A DNA stretch of 14,266 nt from Gammaproteobacteria bacterium HGW-Gammaproteobacteria-14. Lineage in GTDB: Bacteria; Pseudomonadota; Gammaproteobacteria; Pseudomonadales; Alcanivoracaceae. How positions within the stretch are numbered: position 1 is the first letter of the stretch; each line of letters starts with the position of its first letter. Below, piece after piece: positions 1-6,496 of this stretch. The notes beneath the pieces are model-generated. The model was not told the DNA's origin, ran no database searches, and saw nothing but the letters and a program-made list of their open reading frames with translations. The DNA lies in the NCBI GenBank assembly GCA_002840115.1, contig PGZG01000025.1, forward strand, positions 1 to 14,266. Reading direction: 5' to 3'. The translations under genes and the position numbers were made by a program.

Positions 1-91
1 TATTGAGCTCCGCCTATGTCACGTAGTTGTCGGGTCGCTGTTATCCCTTAAAAAGGCTTTTTGCTCAAGCAGTTAACCGGTGAATTTGGCT

Positions 92-120
92 TTGACAGCG
101 GGCGGGCGCATCACTAGAAT
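92..120 (+). promoter_or_regulatory. Sigma70-type promoter of yceD-rpmF
   Basis: A perfect -35 box TTGACA (92-97) and a -10 box TAGAAT (115-120, 5 of 6 consensus) are separated by the ideal 17 bases. The bases after the -10 box (121-129) are GC-rich, like the discriminators of growth-rate-controlled promoters. The expected transcription start is near 127, only about three bases before the yceD start codon. Seen by eye; no transcript data are available here. Confidence 0.75.
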
Positions 121-129
121 TGCGCGCCT

Positions 130-648
130 ATGTTTTCCAGCCAGCTGCAACCGTTTCTTGAGCCGCGCAAACTCGCCGATCAGGAAGCTGAAATCAAGGG
201 TCAGACCATCGTGTCACGGTTACCCCGACTGGCGGAGTTTCGCGACAGTCAGGATGAAATCGTCGAGGTGGCGCTGCGCTTTGGCCGCGATGAAGAGCAT
301 CGGCAGTGTTTGTCAGGCACGGTGAAAACCGAATTGATGCTGACCTGCCAGCGCTGCCTCGAACCGGTGCGCTGTCAGGTAGAAGCCCGGCCGTCGCTGG
401 TGATGGTTTACAACGAGGAACAGATGAAGGCGTTGCCGGAACATCTGGACCCGTGGATGGTAACCGACGAGAGAATTACTCTCTCTGAGTTGCTGGAAGA
501 AGAGCTTTTGCTGGCGCTGCCGCTGGTGGCCATGCATGAACAATGTCCGACGGTGCTGCATAAATCTGCAGAGCCTGCGGCAGCGGTAGAGTCTAAACGG
601 GATAACCCCTTTGCAGTTCTGGCTCAGCTCAAGAGCCGGGACGATTAA
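130..648 (+). CDS. yceD: YceD, DUF177 family protein
   Basis: 172-residue protein of the DUF177/YceD family, close to the roughly 173 residues of E. coli YceD. The family is linked to 23S rRNA accumulation and large-subunit assembly; its biochemistry is unclear. Visible are the family's CxxC pair (C73, C76) in the context TCQRCLEP, further cysteines at C82 and C139, and a Glu/Leu-rich helix around 116-132. The gene sits directly before rpmF (12-base gap), the conserved arrangement. The ATG at 130 gives full family length, but no Shine-Dalgarno sequence precedes it and the predicted transcript starts only about three bases upstream, so translation may be near-leaderless. Family call is firm; the exact mode of initiation is inferred. 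Confidence 0.93.
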   Translation: MFSSQLQPFLEPRKLADQEAEIKGQTIVSRLPRLAEFRDSQDEIVEVALRFGRDEEHRQCLSGTVKTELMLTCQRCLEPVRCQVEARPSLVMVYNEEQMKALPEHLDPWMVTDERITLSELLEEELLLALPLVAMHEQCPTVLHKSAEPAAAVESKRDNPFAVLAQLKSRDD

Positions 649-660
649 CAGGAGCGCACC

Positions 661-858
661 ATGGCAGTTCAACAGGCACATACCACTCGATCCAAGCGCG
701 GCATGCGTCGTTCCCACGATGCGCTGAGCAAGCCCACCCTGAGCACCGATAGCAGCACCGGTGAAGTGCATCGCCGACACCACATCACCCCGGATGGCTA
801 TTACCGTGGCCGCCAGGTGATCACTCAGGCGGTAGAAATCGACGACGAGCAGGAATAA
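661..858 (+). CDS. rpmF: 50S ribosomal protein L32 (bL32)
   Basis: 65-residue ribosomal protein bL32 of the large subunit. The N-terminus MAVQQ, the segment TRSKRGMRRSHDAL (9-22) and the segment RHHITPDGYYRGR (39-51) are hallmark bL32 sequence. There are no zinc-ribbon cysteines, so this is the cysteine-free form. After the usual end of the family the protein carries an extra acidic tail (EIDDEQE, 59-65), making it longer than the 57 residues of E. coli. A good ribosome binding site (AGGAG, 650-654) precedes the ATG. It is cotranscribed with yceD from the promoter at 92-120 and is followed 13 bases later by a strong terminator, which ends this two-gene unit. Confidence 0.97.
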   Translation: MAVQQAHTTRSKRGMRRSHDALSKPTLSTDSSTGEVHRRHHITPDGYYRGRQVITQAVEIDDEQE

Positions 859-871
859 CAATTTCTGTTTT

Positions 872-898
872 AAACGGGAGCTTCGGCTCCCGTTTTTC
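872..898 (+). terminator. Intrinsic terminator after rpmF
   Basis: A perfect 10-base-pair stem (872-881 with 886-895) is closed by a C(UUCG)G tetraloop, an exceptionally stable loop, and the 3' arm runs into TTTTT (893-897). This is a textbook Rho-independent terminator. It separates rpmF from plsX, which are often read through together in other gammaproteobacteria. Confidence 0.9.
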
Positions 899-1168
899 GT
901 TATGGCATCGGTACAATTTCCTAGGGCGCCTCTGAGTAACTCCTTGGTTGCTTTTTTCTTACAATCACAAAGCAGAAACCCGTAATACAATGGGGCATAT
1001 TAGCGCCGCATAAGTGCCGGACAAGCGTGACGCTGTTACAGGTGTCGCTAATGTGAGTGTAAAAATCGCATTGAGATTCAAAAGAACGCCGAATAATAAC
1101 AGCGCCGCAACTGAGCAAATAAAGCAATCAATACTGCTCCGTGTGGAAATGATATTACTGGGGAATAT
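899..1168 (+). promoter_or_regulatory. Non-coding leader upstream of plsX
   Basis: 270 bases without a credible gene. Because a strong terminator lies just upstream, the plsX-fabD-fabG promoter should be here. The best match I can find is weak: TTGAGA (1071-1076), 15 bases, AATAAT (1092-1097), followed by a GC-rich stretch. Also present are an odd palindrome AGCGTGACGCT (1024-1034) and the 9-mer AGCGCCGCA twice (1002-1010 and 1101-1109). A minus-strand open frame crossing this region has no recognisable protein character. Confidence 0.4.
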
Positions 1169-2185
1169 ATGTCACAGGTGACTTTGGCGGTAGATGGCAT
1201 GGGGGGAGACGCTGGCCTTTCGGTCACTATCCCGGCATTGGCGCAGCTGCTTAAGCGTCATACATCGCTGCGTATTATTCTCGTTGCTCTGGAGGCTCCC
1301 GGGCGCCAGGCGCTGGCGGAAGCCGAGCTGGCGAATCATCCCCGTATTGAATTATTGGCGGCGGCCGAAGTGGTTGCCATGGATGATCCAATCACCGTGG
1401 CGCTGCGCAGTAAAAAACAATCCTCCATGCGTCTTGCGATTAATCAGGTTCGTGATGGCCATGCCCAGGCGGCGGTCAGTGCCGGCAACACCGGTGCCTT
1501 GATGGCAATCTCCCGATTTGTTTTGAAAACATTGCCCGGCATTGAGCGGCCGGCAATTTGTGCCCCGATTCCGACGCGCAAAGGTCATTGCCATATGCTG
1601 GATCTTGGTGCCAATGTGGATTCTGAACCACAGCATCTTTTGCAATTTGCGGTGATGGGTAGCGCCCTGGTACGTGCTGTTGATGGTATCGAGCGTCCCC
1701 GTGTGGCACTGCTGAATATTGGTGAAGAAGATATTAAGGGTAATGAACAAATCAAGGAGGCCGCACACCTTCTTGAGAAACACCCGCAGCTTAACTATGT
1801 CGGCTTTGTTGAAGGCAATGGTATTTTTAGTGGCGATGTGGATGTTGTGGTGAGTGATGGCTTTGTTGGCAATGTGGCGCTGAAAACGATGGAGGGCGCT
1901 GCTTCCATGATTGGTCAGATGATTCGTGACGAGATTTCCCGATCCTGGATAAATAAGCTGTCGGGTTTAATGGCTCTGCCGGTGCTGCGAGGCCTGAAAG
2001 AACGCCTTAACCCGCAGCGCTATAATGGCGCCAGTCTAGTGGGGCTTAACGGTATTGTTGTCAAAAGTCACGGCGGCGCGGATGTGAACGGGTTTCTCAG
2101 CGCACTGGAAGTGGCTGTACATGAAGCGGAGCGTAATGTGCCCGCATTGATTCGCGCCGACTTGGAAAAAACACCGCAAACCTGA
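1169..2185 (+). CDS. plsX: Phosphate acyltransferase PlsX
   Basis: 338-residue PlsX (E. coli about 346). It converts acyl-ACP and phosphate to acyl-phosphate, the acyl donor for PlsY in the first step of phosphatidic acid synthesis. It is a soluble enzyme that associates with the inner membrane surface. Seen: the signature AVDGMGGDAG near the N-terminus (7-16), SAGNTGALM in the first third, MLDLGANVDS in the middle, and the glycine-rich DGFVGNVALKTMEG segment further on, all typical of the family. GGGGA (1160-1164) is the ribosome binding site. The 66-base gap to fabD contains no trace of fabH, which often sits here in enteric bacteria. Confidence 0.97.
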   Translation: MSQVTLAVDGMGGDAGLSVTIPALAQLLKRHTSLRIILVALEAPGRQALAEAELANHPRIELLAAAEVVAMDDPITVALRSKKQSSMRLAINQVRDGHAQAAVSAGNTGALMAISRFVLKTLPGIERPAICAPIPTRKGHCHMLDLGANVDSEPQHLLQFAVMGSALVRAVDGIERPRVALLNIGEEDIKGNEQIKEAAHLLEKHPQLNYVGFVEGNGIFSGDVDVVVSDGFVGNVALKTMEGAASMIGQMIRDEISRSWINKLSGLMALPVLRGLKERLNPQRYNGASLVGLNGIVVKSHGGADVNGFLSALEVAVHEAERNVPALIRADLEKTPQT

Positions 2186-2251
2186 TGTTGATATCTTGCT
2201 GGTCGTTGGCCTGCGCCGGAATTAAAGGCCGGTATTGAAAAGGAGTAACGC

Positions 2252-3184
2252 ATGAGTAAAACCGCATTTCTTTTCCCCGGACAGGGATCACAGAGCGTTG
2301 GTATGCTGGCGGATCTTGGTGAAGAAACCATGATTCGACAGACCTTTCAGGAAGCTTCTGGTGCTCTTGGTTATGATCTGTGGGAATTGATTCAACAGGG
2401 GCCGGAAGATGCCCTGAACAGCACTGATAAAACTCAACCAGCGCTGTTGGCATCCGGTGTTGCCTTGTGGCGCCTTTGGCAGCAGCGTGGTGCGGCACGT
2501 CCGGATTTTCTGGCGGGACACAGCCTCGGTGAGTACACCGCGCTGGTGTGTGCCGGGGTGATCAATCTGGGTGATGCGGTGCGGCTGGTGGAGCGTCGAG
2601 GTCAGCTGATGCAGTTGGCCGTACCTGCGGGCACCGGTGGCATGGCCGCGATTCTTGGGCTGGAGGATGATCAGGTGCGGCAGGCCTGCGCCAGCGCTGC
2701 TGATGGCGATGTGGTGGAAGCGGTAAATTTCAATGCTCCCGGTCAGGTGGTTATTGCTGGAAGCAGTGCGGCGGTGGAGCGGGCTATTGCTGCCTGTAAA
2801 GAGGCTGGCGCCAAGCGTGCCATGCCGCTGCCAGTCAGCGTGCCGTCACATTGCGCATTGATGAAGCCCGCTGCAGAGCAACTGGCAGAGGTACTGGCAA
2901 GCCTGAATATGCATGCCGCCGAAATACCGGTCATTAATAACGTGGATGTGGCGATAGAAACGGATTCGTCACAGATTCGTGATGCACTGGTACGCCAGCT
3001 GTACTCTCCGGTGCGTTGGGTGGAGACAGTGCAGCGTCTGGTGGCGGAAGGTGTGAGTCATGGTTATGAGTGCGGTCCCGGGAAAGTGCTGGGCGGTCTG
3101 GTAAAGCGTATTGATAAGCAACTGACTATGATGTCTCTGGAAAATGCACAGGCCTTTGAGGCAGCACTGGGAGGAACACAATGA
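2252..3184 (+). CDS. fabD: Malonyl-CoA:ACP transacylase FabD
   Basis: 310-residue FabD (E. coli 309). It transfers malonyl from CoA to ACP to supply the extender unit for fatty acid synthesis in the cytoplasm. Seen: FPGQGSQ near the N-terminus (8-14, oxyanion-hole region), the nucleophile motif GHSLGEY with S91, the substrate-carboxylate arginine R116 in VERRGQ, and the catalytic histidine H200 in VPSHCALM. An excellent ribosome binding site (AAAAGGAG, ending at 2245) precedes the ATG. Its last four bases overlap the fabG start (ATGA, 3181-3184), so the two genes are probably translationally coupled. Confidence 0.97.
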   Translation: MSKTAFLFPGQGSQSVGMLADLGEETMIRQTFQEASGALGYDLWELIQQGPEDALNSTDKTQPALLASGVALWRLWQQRGAARPDFLAGHSLGEYTALVCAGVINLGDAVRLVERRGQLMQLAVPAGTGGMAAILGLEDDQVRQACASAADGDVVEAVNFNAPGQVVIAGSSAAVERAIAACKEAGAKRAMPLPVSVPSHCALMKPAAEQLAEVLASLNMHAAEIPVINNVDVAIETDSSQIRDALVRQLYSPVRWVETVQRLVAEGVSHGYECGPGKVLGGLVKRIDKQLTMMSLENAQAFEAALGGTQ

Positions 3185-3924
3185 CGGAACAGGCAAAAGT
3201 AGCATTGGTGACTGGCGCAAGCCGTGGTATCGGACGCGCCATTGCCGCTCGTTTGGCGGCGGACGGTTTTACCGTGGTGGGTACCGCTACCAGTGAATCC
3301 GGGGTTGCCGGTATTCGTGACTTTCTGCAGCAGGGCGGTTATGCCGGTGGCGCAGTGGTGATGGATGTCAGTGAAGCCGGATCCGTGGAGCAGGCGCTGG
3401 CTCAGATTACGGAACAGTTTGGCACTCCGTTGGTGCTGGTGAACAATGCTGGCATCACCCGCGACAACATTATGTTGCGCATGAAAGAAGATGAATGGGA
3501 TTCGGTAATTAATACCAACCTCAATTCCCTGTTCCGGGTGTGTAAGGGTTGTCTGAAAGGCATGACCAAAGCCCGTTGGGGCCGCATTATTAATATCAGT
3601 TCTGTGGTTGGGGTCATGGGTAATCCGGGGCAGGCCAACTATGCGGCGGCGAAAGGCGGCGTTGAAGGTTTTACCCGGGCATTGGCCCGTGAAATTGGCT
3701 CCCGCAACATCACGGTTAACAGTGTTGCCCCTGGTTTTATCCAGACAGATATGACGGATCATTTGCCGGAAGCCCAGCGCGAAGCACTGCTGGCGCAGAT
3801 ACCTTTGGGGCGTCTCGGGACGCCGGATGAGATCGCCAGTACAGTGGCCTGGTTGGCCAATGAGGGCGCTGGATATGTCACTGGCACCACGATTCATGTC
3901 AATGGTGGCATGTTCACAGGCTGA
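3181..3924 (+). CDS. fabG: 3-oxoacyl-ACP reductase FabG
   Basis: 247-residue short-chain dehydrogenase that reduces 3-oxoacyl-ACP with NADPH. Seen: the cofactor-binding TGASRGIG (11-18), NNAG (88-91), the catalytic S141, Y154 and K158 with the usual spacing (context QANYAAAKGG), and the C-terminal GTTIHVNGGM typical of FabG. Length and residues match a true FabG rather than a generic dehydrogenase, and the position between fabD and acpP confirms it. GGGAGG lies just upstream, inside the end of fabD. A small hairpin without a T-tract (3929-3943) follows the stop codon. Confidence 0.97.
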   Translation: MTEQAKVALVTGASRGIGRAIAARLAADGFTVVGTATSESGVAGIRDFLQQGGYAGGAVVMDVSEAGSVEQALAQITEQFGTPLVLVNNAGITRDNIMLRMKEDEWDSVINTNLNSLFRVCKGCLKGMTKARWGRIINISSVVGVMGNPGQANYAAAKGGVEGFTRALAREIGSRNITVNSVAPGFIQTDMTDHLPEAQREALLAQIPLGRLGTPDEIASTVAWLANEGAGYVTGTTIHVNGGMFTG

Positions 3925-3928
3925 TAAT

Positions 3929-3943
3929 GCACCCGAATGGTGC
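3929..3943 (+). other. Small hairpin after fabG
   Basis: A 5-base-pair perfect stem GCACC/GGTGC with a 5-base loop begins four bases after the fabG stop. There is no T-tract, so I do not call it a terminator; it may be a 3'-end stabilising or processing structure. Confidence 0.3.
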
Positions 3944-4010
3944 GCTATCTGTCTGATTTAGAAAGGTAATATGCAGTAACAGGAACCTCGGGACGGAAAA
4001 CGATCGCGGC

Positions 4011-4040
4011 TTGCATGGGTTGGAAACGTTCACCTAGAAT
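4011..4040 (+). promoter_or_regulatory. Probable acpP promoter
   Basis: A -10 box TAGAAT (4035-4040) follows a partial -35 box TTGCAT (4011-4016) after 18 bases. A GC-rich discriminator (AGCCGCCT, 4041-4048) comes next. The -10 region closely resembles that of yceD (TCAC, one optional C, TAGAAT, then a GC-rich run ending in CCT). This would give acpP a leader of about 40 bases and expression independent of fabDG. Confidence 0.55.
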
Positions 4041-4087
4041 AGCCGCCTGAGGTGCAGAGTCACCAATAACAGGAGAGAACACTCATC

Positions 4088-4321
4088 ATGAGCAGCATTG
4101 AAGAACGCGTAACCAAGATTATCGTTGAGCAGCTGGGGGTAAAACCGGAAGACATCAAACCGGAAGCCTCTTTCGTAGAGGACCTCGGTGCCGATTCTCT
4201 GGATACCGTCGAGCTGGTGATGGCGTTGGAAGAGGAATTCGAAACCGAAATTCCTGACGAAGAAGCCGAAAAAATCAATACCGTTCAGTCGGCGATCGAT
4301 TACATCAAGTCGCACAGCTGA
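4088..4321 (+). CDS. acpP: Acyl carrier protein
   Basis: 77-residue acidic acyl carrier protein (E. coli 78 including Met). It carries growing acyl chains on a phosphopantetheine arm. The attachment motif GADSLDTVELVMALEEEF is present, with the modified serine at S37. The helix pattern and the C-terminal INTVQSAIDYI are typical. The ribosome binding site AGGAGAG (4071-4077) lies ten bases before the ATG, slightly far. The gene is flanked by its own probable promoter (4011-4040) and a clear terminator (4344-4378), fitting the need for far more ACP than the neighbouring enzymes. Confidence 0.98.
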   Translation: MSSIEERVTKIIVEQLGVKPEDIKPEASFVEDLGADSLDTVELVMALEEEFETEIPDEEAEKINTVQSAIDYIKSHS

Positions 4322-4343
4322 TTGTTTCGGTATGGTGATATGG

Positions 4344-4378
4344 AAAGCCGCAGGCTCGTTTGGGTTTGCGGCTTTTTC
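4344..4378 (+). terminator. Intrinsic terminator after acpP
   Basis: A 9-base-pair stem (AAAGCCGCA 4344-4352 with TGCGGCTTT 4367-4375) with a 14-base loop runs into TTTTT (4373-4377). Some readthrough into fabF is likely, since I see no strong promoter in the remaining 80 bases before fabF. Confidence 0.85.
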
Positions 4379-4457
4379 TTTTGCGGCAGTGTGGCTCCGC
4401 CGATGATGTATGGCAGGCGGTACTGTTGAGTTCCGGTTTTCAGGTAAGGAGTGAGGT

Positions 4458-5690
4458 ATGCGTCGGGTAGTGGTTACCGGTATGGGCATGTTGTCGCCGC
4501 TGGGTGCAGATGTGGAGTCCTCGTGGCAGGGCTTGGTGGCTGGCAAAAGTGGTATCCGTACTATTGAGCACTTTGATACCAGTGCCTTCTCAACCCGCTT
4601 TGCAGGTTTGGTACCTGAATTCCCTCTGGAAGATTATTTGTCGGTAAAAGATGCTCGGAAAATGGATGTATTTATCCAGCATGGTCTGGTGGCAGCAATT
4701 CAGGCTATTCGTGATAGTGGCATTGAAGTAACAGAACAGAATGCGGGCCGTATTGGTGTGGCGATTGGCTCCGGTATCGGTGGTTTGACCGGTATTGAGG
4801 AAAATCATCGTAAATTGTTGGACGGTGGCCCACGCAAGGTATCGCCGTTTTTTGTGCCTGGCTCGATCATTAATATGCTGGCCGGCAACCTGTCGATTAT
4901 GTACGGCTTCCGCGGTCCCAATGTTGCCATTGTTACCGCTTGCACCTCAGGTACGCACAATATTGGTTTCGCCGCGCAGCAGATTCAGTTGGGCGGTGCC
5001 GATGTGATGATTGCCGGCGGCGCGGAGAAGGCATCCTGCGAGCTGGGCATGGCAGGGTTTTCCGCCGCCCGCGCGCTTTCCACACGCAATGATGACCCTC
5101 AGGCCGCATCCCGCCCCTGGGATCGTGACCGCGATGGCTTTGTGCTCTCCGATGGCGCCGGTATTCTGGTGCTGGAAGAGTACGAACATGCGCGTGCCCG
5201 CGGTGCTCATATTCATGCGGAGCTGATTGGTTTCGGCATGAGCGGTGATGCTTTCCACATGACGTCTCCTCCGGAGGATGGTTCAGGTGCCGCCCTGGCA
5301 ATGCGTAATGCGCTGGCTAATGCGGGGGTGAGTGCTGATCAGGTGGGGTATATCAATGCCCATGGGACTTCAACCAAAGCCGGCGATCTGGCAGAAGCGA
5401 CGGCTGTGAAATCCGTTTTTGCGGATCACGCCCCGAAACTGGCCATCAGCTCTACCAAGTCCATGATTGGTCATTTGTTGGGCGCTGCCGGTGCTGCAGA
5501 AGCCATTATCAGTATTCTGGCGCTGCGTGATCAGGTGGCGCCTCCGACCATCAATCTGGACAATCCGGATGAAGGGTGTGATCTGGACTTTGTTGCCCAT
5601 CAGGCTCAGCCACGGAAGCTCGACGTGGTGCTGTCGAACTCCTTTGGCTTTGGTGGCACCAACGGCTCGCTGCTGTTCCGCAGGGTGTAA
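4458..5690 (+). CDS. fabF: 3-oxoacyl-ACP synthase II FabF
   Basis: 410-residue beta-ketoacyl-ACP synthase II (E. coli 413). It condenses malonyl-ACP with acyl-ACP and carries out elongation steps, including those that set unsaturated chain length. Seen: N-terminal RRVVVTGMGMLSPLG, nucleophile C162 in TACTSG, H302 in NAHGTSTKAGD, K334 and H339 in TKSMIGHLLGAAG, and the C-terminal gating loop SFGFGGTNG. This is the Cys-His-His set of the FabF/FabB class. FabF rather than FabB is preferred from the sequence style and from its position after acpP. Strong ribosome binding site AAGGAG at 4446-4451. The stop codon shares its last base with the pabC start (TAATG). Confidence 0.97.
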   Translation: MRRVVVTGMGMLSPLGADVESSWQGLVAGKSGIRTIEHFDTSAFSTRFAGLVPEFPLEDYLSVKDARKMDVFIQHGLVAAIQAIRDSGIEVTEQNAGRIGVAIGSGIGGLTGIEENHRKLLDGGPRKVSPFFVPGSIINMLAGNLSIMYGFRGPNVAIVTACTSGTHNIGFAAQQIQLGGADVMIAGGAEKASCELGMAGFSAARALSTRNDDPQAASRPWDRDRDGFVLSDGAGILVLEEYEHARARGAHIHAELIGFGMSGDAFHMTSPPEDGSGAALAMRNALANAGVSADQVGYINAHGTSTKAGDLAEATAVKSVFADHAPKLAISSTKSMIGHLLGAAGAAEAIISILALRDQVAPPTINLDNPDEGCDLDFVAHQAQPRKLDVVLSNSFGFGGTNGSLLFRRV

Positions 5691-6496
5691 TGATCAACAC
5701 CGAGGTTTATAGCGATGACCGTGGCCTTGGCTATGGCGACGGGTTGTTTGAAACCCTGCGCGCGGTGGCCGGTAGTGTGCCTTTGCTTGACTACCATCTG
5801 GAGCGGTTGCGCGATGGTGCAGGCCGTCTCGGTATTACTTACCCCAAGGCTGAAATCCGCCAGGCTCTGGTAACAGCGCTGGCGGCGTCGCCGAATGGCA
5901 TTATCAAAATTATCCTGACTCGAGGTCGCGGTGGTCGTGGTTATAGTGCCGATCCTGCGAATCCGCCGACTTTGCTGGTACGCTGCTTTCCTCTTCGTGT
6001 TCCTGCCGCCCATTGCTATGAAAGGGGCCTGGAGCTCGGCCTCTGCGATGTTCGTCTTGCGGAGCAGCCTCGGATGGCCGGGATCAAGCATCTCAACCGT
6101 CTGGAGCAGGTGATGGCTCGTCGCCAGGTGGATGCCAATGGCTGGGATGAGGGGCTGCTGCTGGACGATCTGGGCAGGCCCTTGGAGTTAACAGCGATGA
6201 ACCTGTTTGCTCGCTTTGGTGACTGTCTGTGGACGCCCTCGTTGAGCGGTGCTGGTGTAGCGGGAGTCATGCGACAGTATGTCATCAATGAGTTGGCGCC
6301 TGCGCTGCCGATGACCGTGCAAGTGTCGTTGCGACCGTTGTCGCAATTACGCCTTGCTGATGAGGTGTTTGCCTGCAACAGTGTTGCCGGAATTCTTCCG
6401 GTCCGTAAACTGGCTGTCTGGCAGTGGCCCATGGGAGAAGTTACCCGGACCCTGCAGGATAAAGTCCGCCAACTGTATGCAGAGAGCCAATGCTGA
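5690..6496 (+). CDS. pabC: Aminodeoxychorismate lyase PabC
   Basis: 268-residue fold-type IV PLP enzyme (E. coli PabC 269). It converts 4-amino-4-deoxychorismate to p-aminobenzoate and pyruvate for folate synthesis. Seen: RGLGYGDGLFET (11-22) at the start, the PLP lysine K133 in GIKHLNRLEQV, and the DEGLLLDDLGRPLELTAMNLF segment that follows, with the glutamate and asparagine expected near the cofactor. It could in principle be a D-amino-acid or branched-chain aminotransferase relative, but GIKHLNRLEQV and the place between fabF and mltG point to PabC. No clear ribosome binding site is seen; it probably depends on coupling to fabF by the one-base overlap. It overlaps mltG by seven bases. Confidence 0.92.
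   Translation: MINTEVYSDDRGLGYGDGLFETLRAVAGSVPLLDYHLERLRDGAGRLGITYPKAEIRQALVTALAASPNGIIKIILTRGRGGRGYSADPANPPTLLVRCFPLRVPAAHCYERGLELGLCDVRLAEQPRMAGIKHLNRLEQVMARRQVDANGWDEGLLLDDLGRPLELTAMNLFARFGDCLWTPSLSGAGVAGVMRQYVINELAPALPMTVQVSLRPLSQLRLADEVFACNSVAGILPVRKLAVWQWPMGEVTRTLQDKVRQLYAESQC

Noticed and set aside
1..91. First 91 bases, checked for the start of a divergent gene such as maf
   Set aside because: No start codon with a recognisable protein N-terminus on the minus strand; only a short A-run/T-run around 50-63 that does not form a convincing terminator.
313..990. 225-residue minus-strand open frame opposite yceD and rpmF
   Set aside because: Lies fully antisense to two firmly identified genes, runs through the rpmF terminator, and shows no family motif or domain; a shadow frame.
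959..991. Possible plsX promoter TTACAA with TAATAC or TACAAT
   Set aside because: Only 3 of 6 bases match in the -35 box and the spacing to the better -10 box is 21 bases; too weak to call.
921..1127. 68-residue minus-strand open frame in the plsX leader
   Set aside because: No ribosome binding site or protein-like pattern that I can support; rich in Cys/Ser/Ile without motif.
3064..3897. 277-residue minus-strand open frame opposite fabG
   Set aside because: Antisense to fabG with His/Arg-rich low-character sequence; explained by codon bias of the real gene.
4034..4546. 170-residue minus-strand open frame across acpP and the fabF start
   Set aside because: Crosses the acpP gene and its terminator, with composition mirroring acpP; no independent support.
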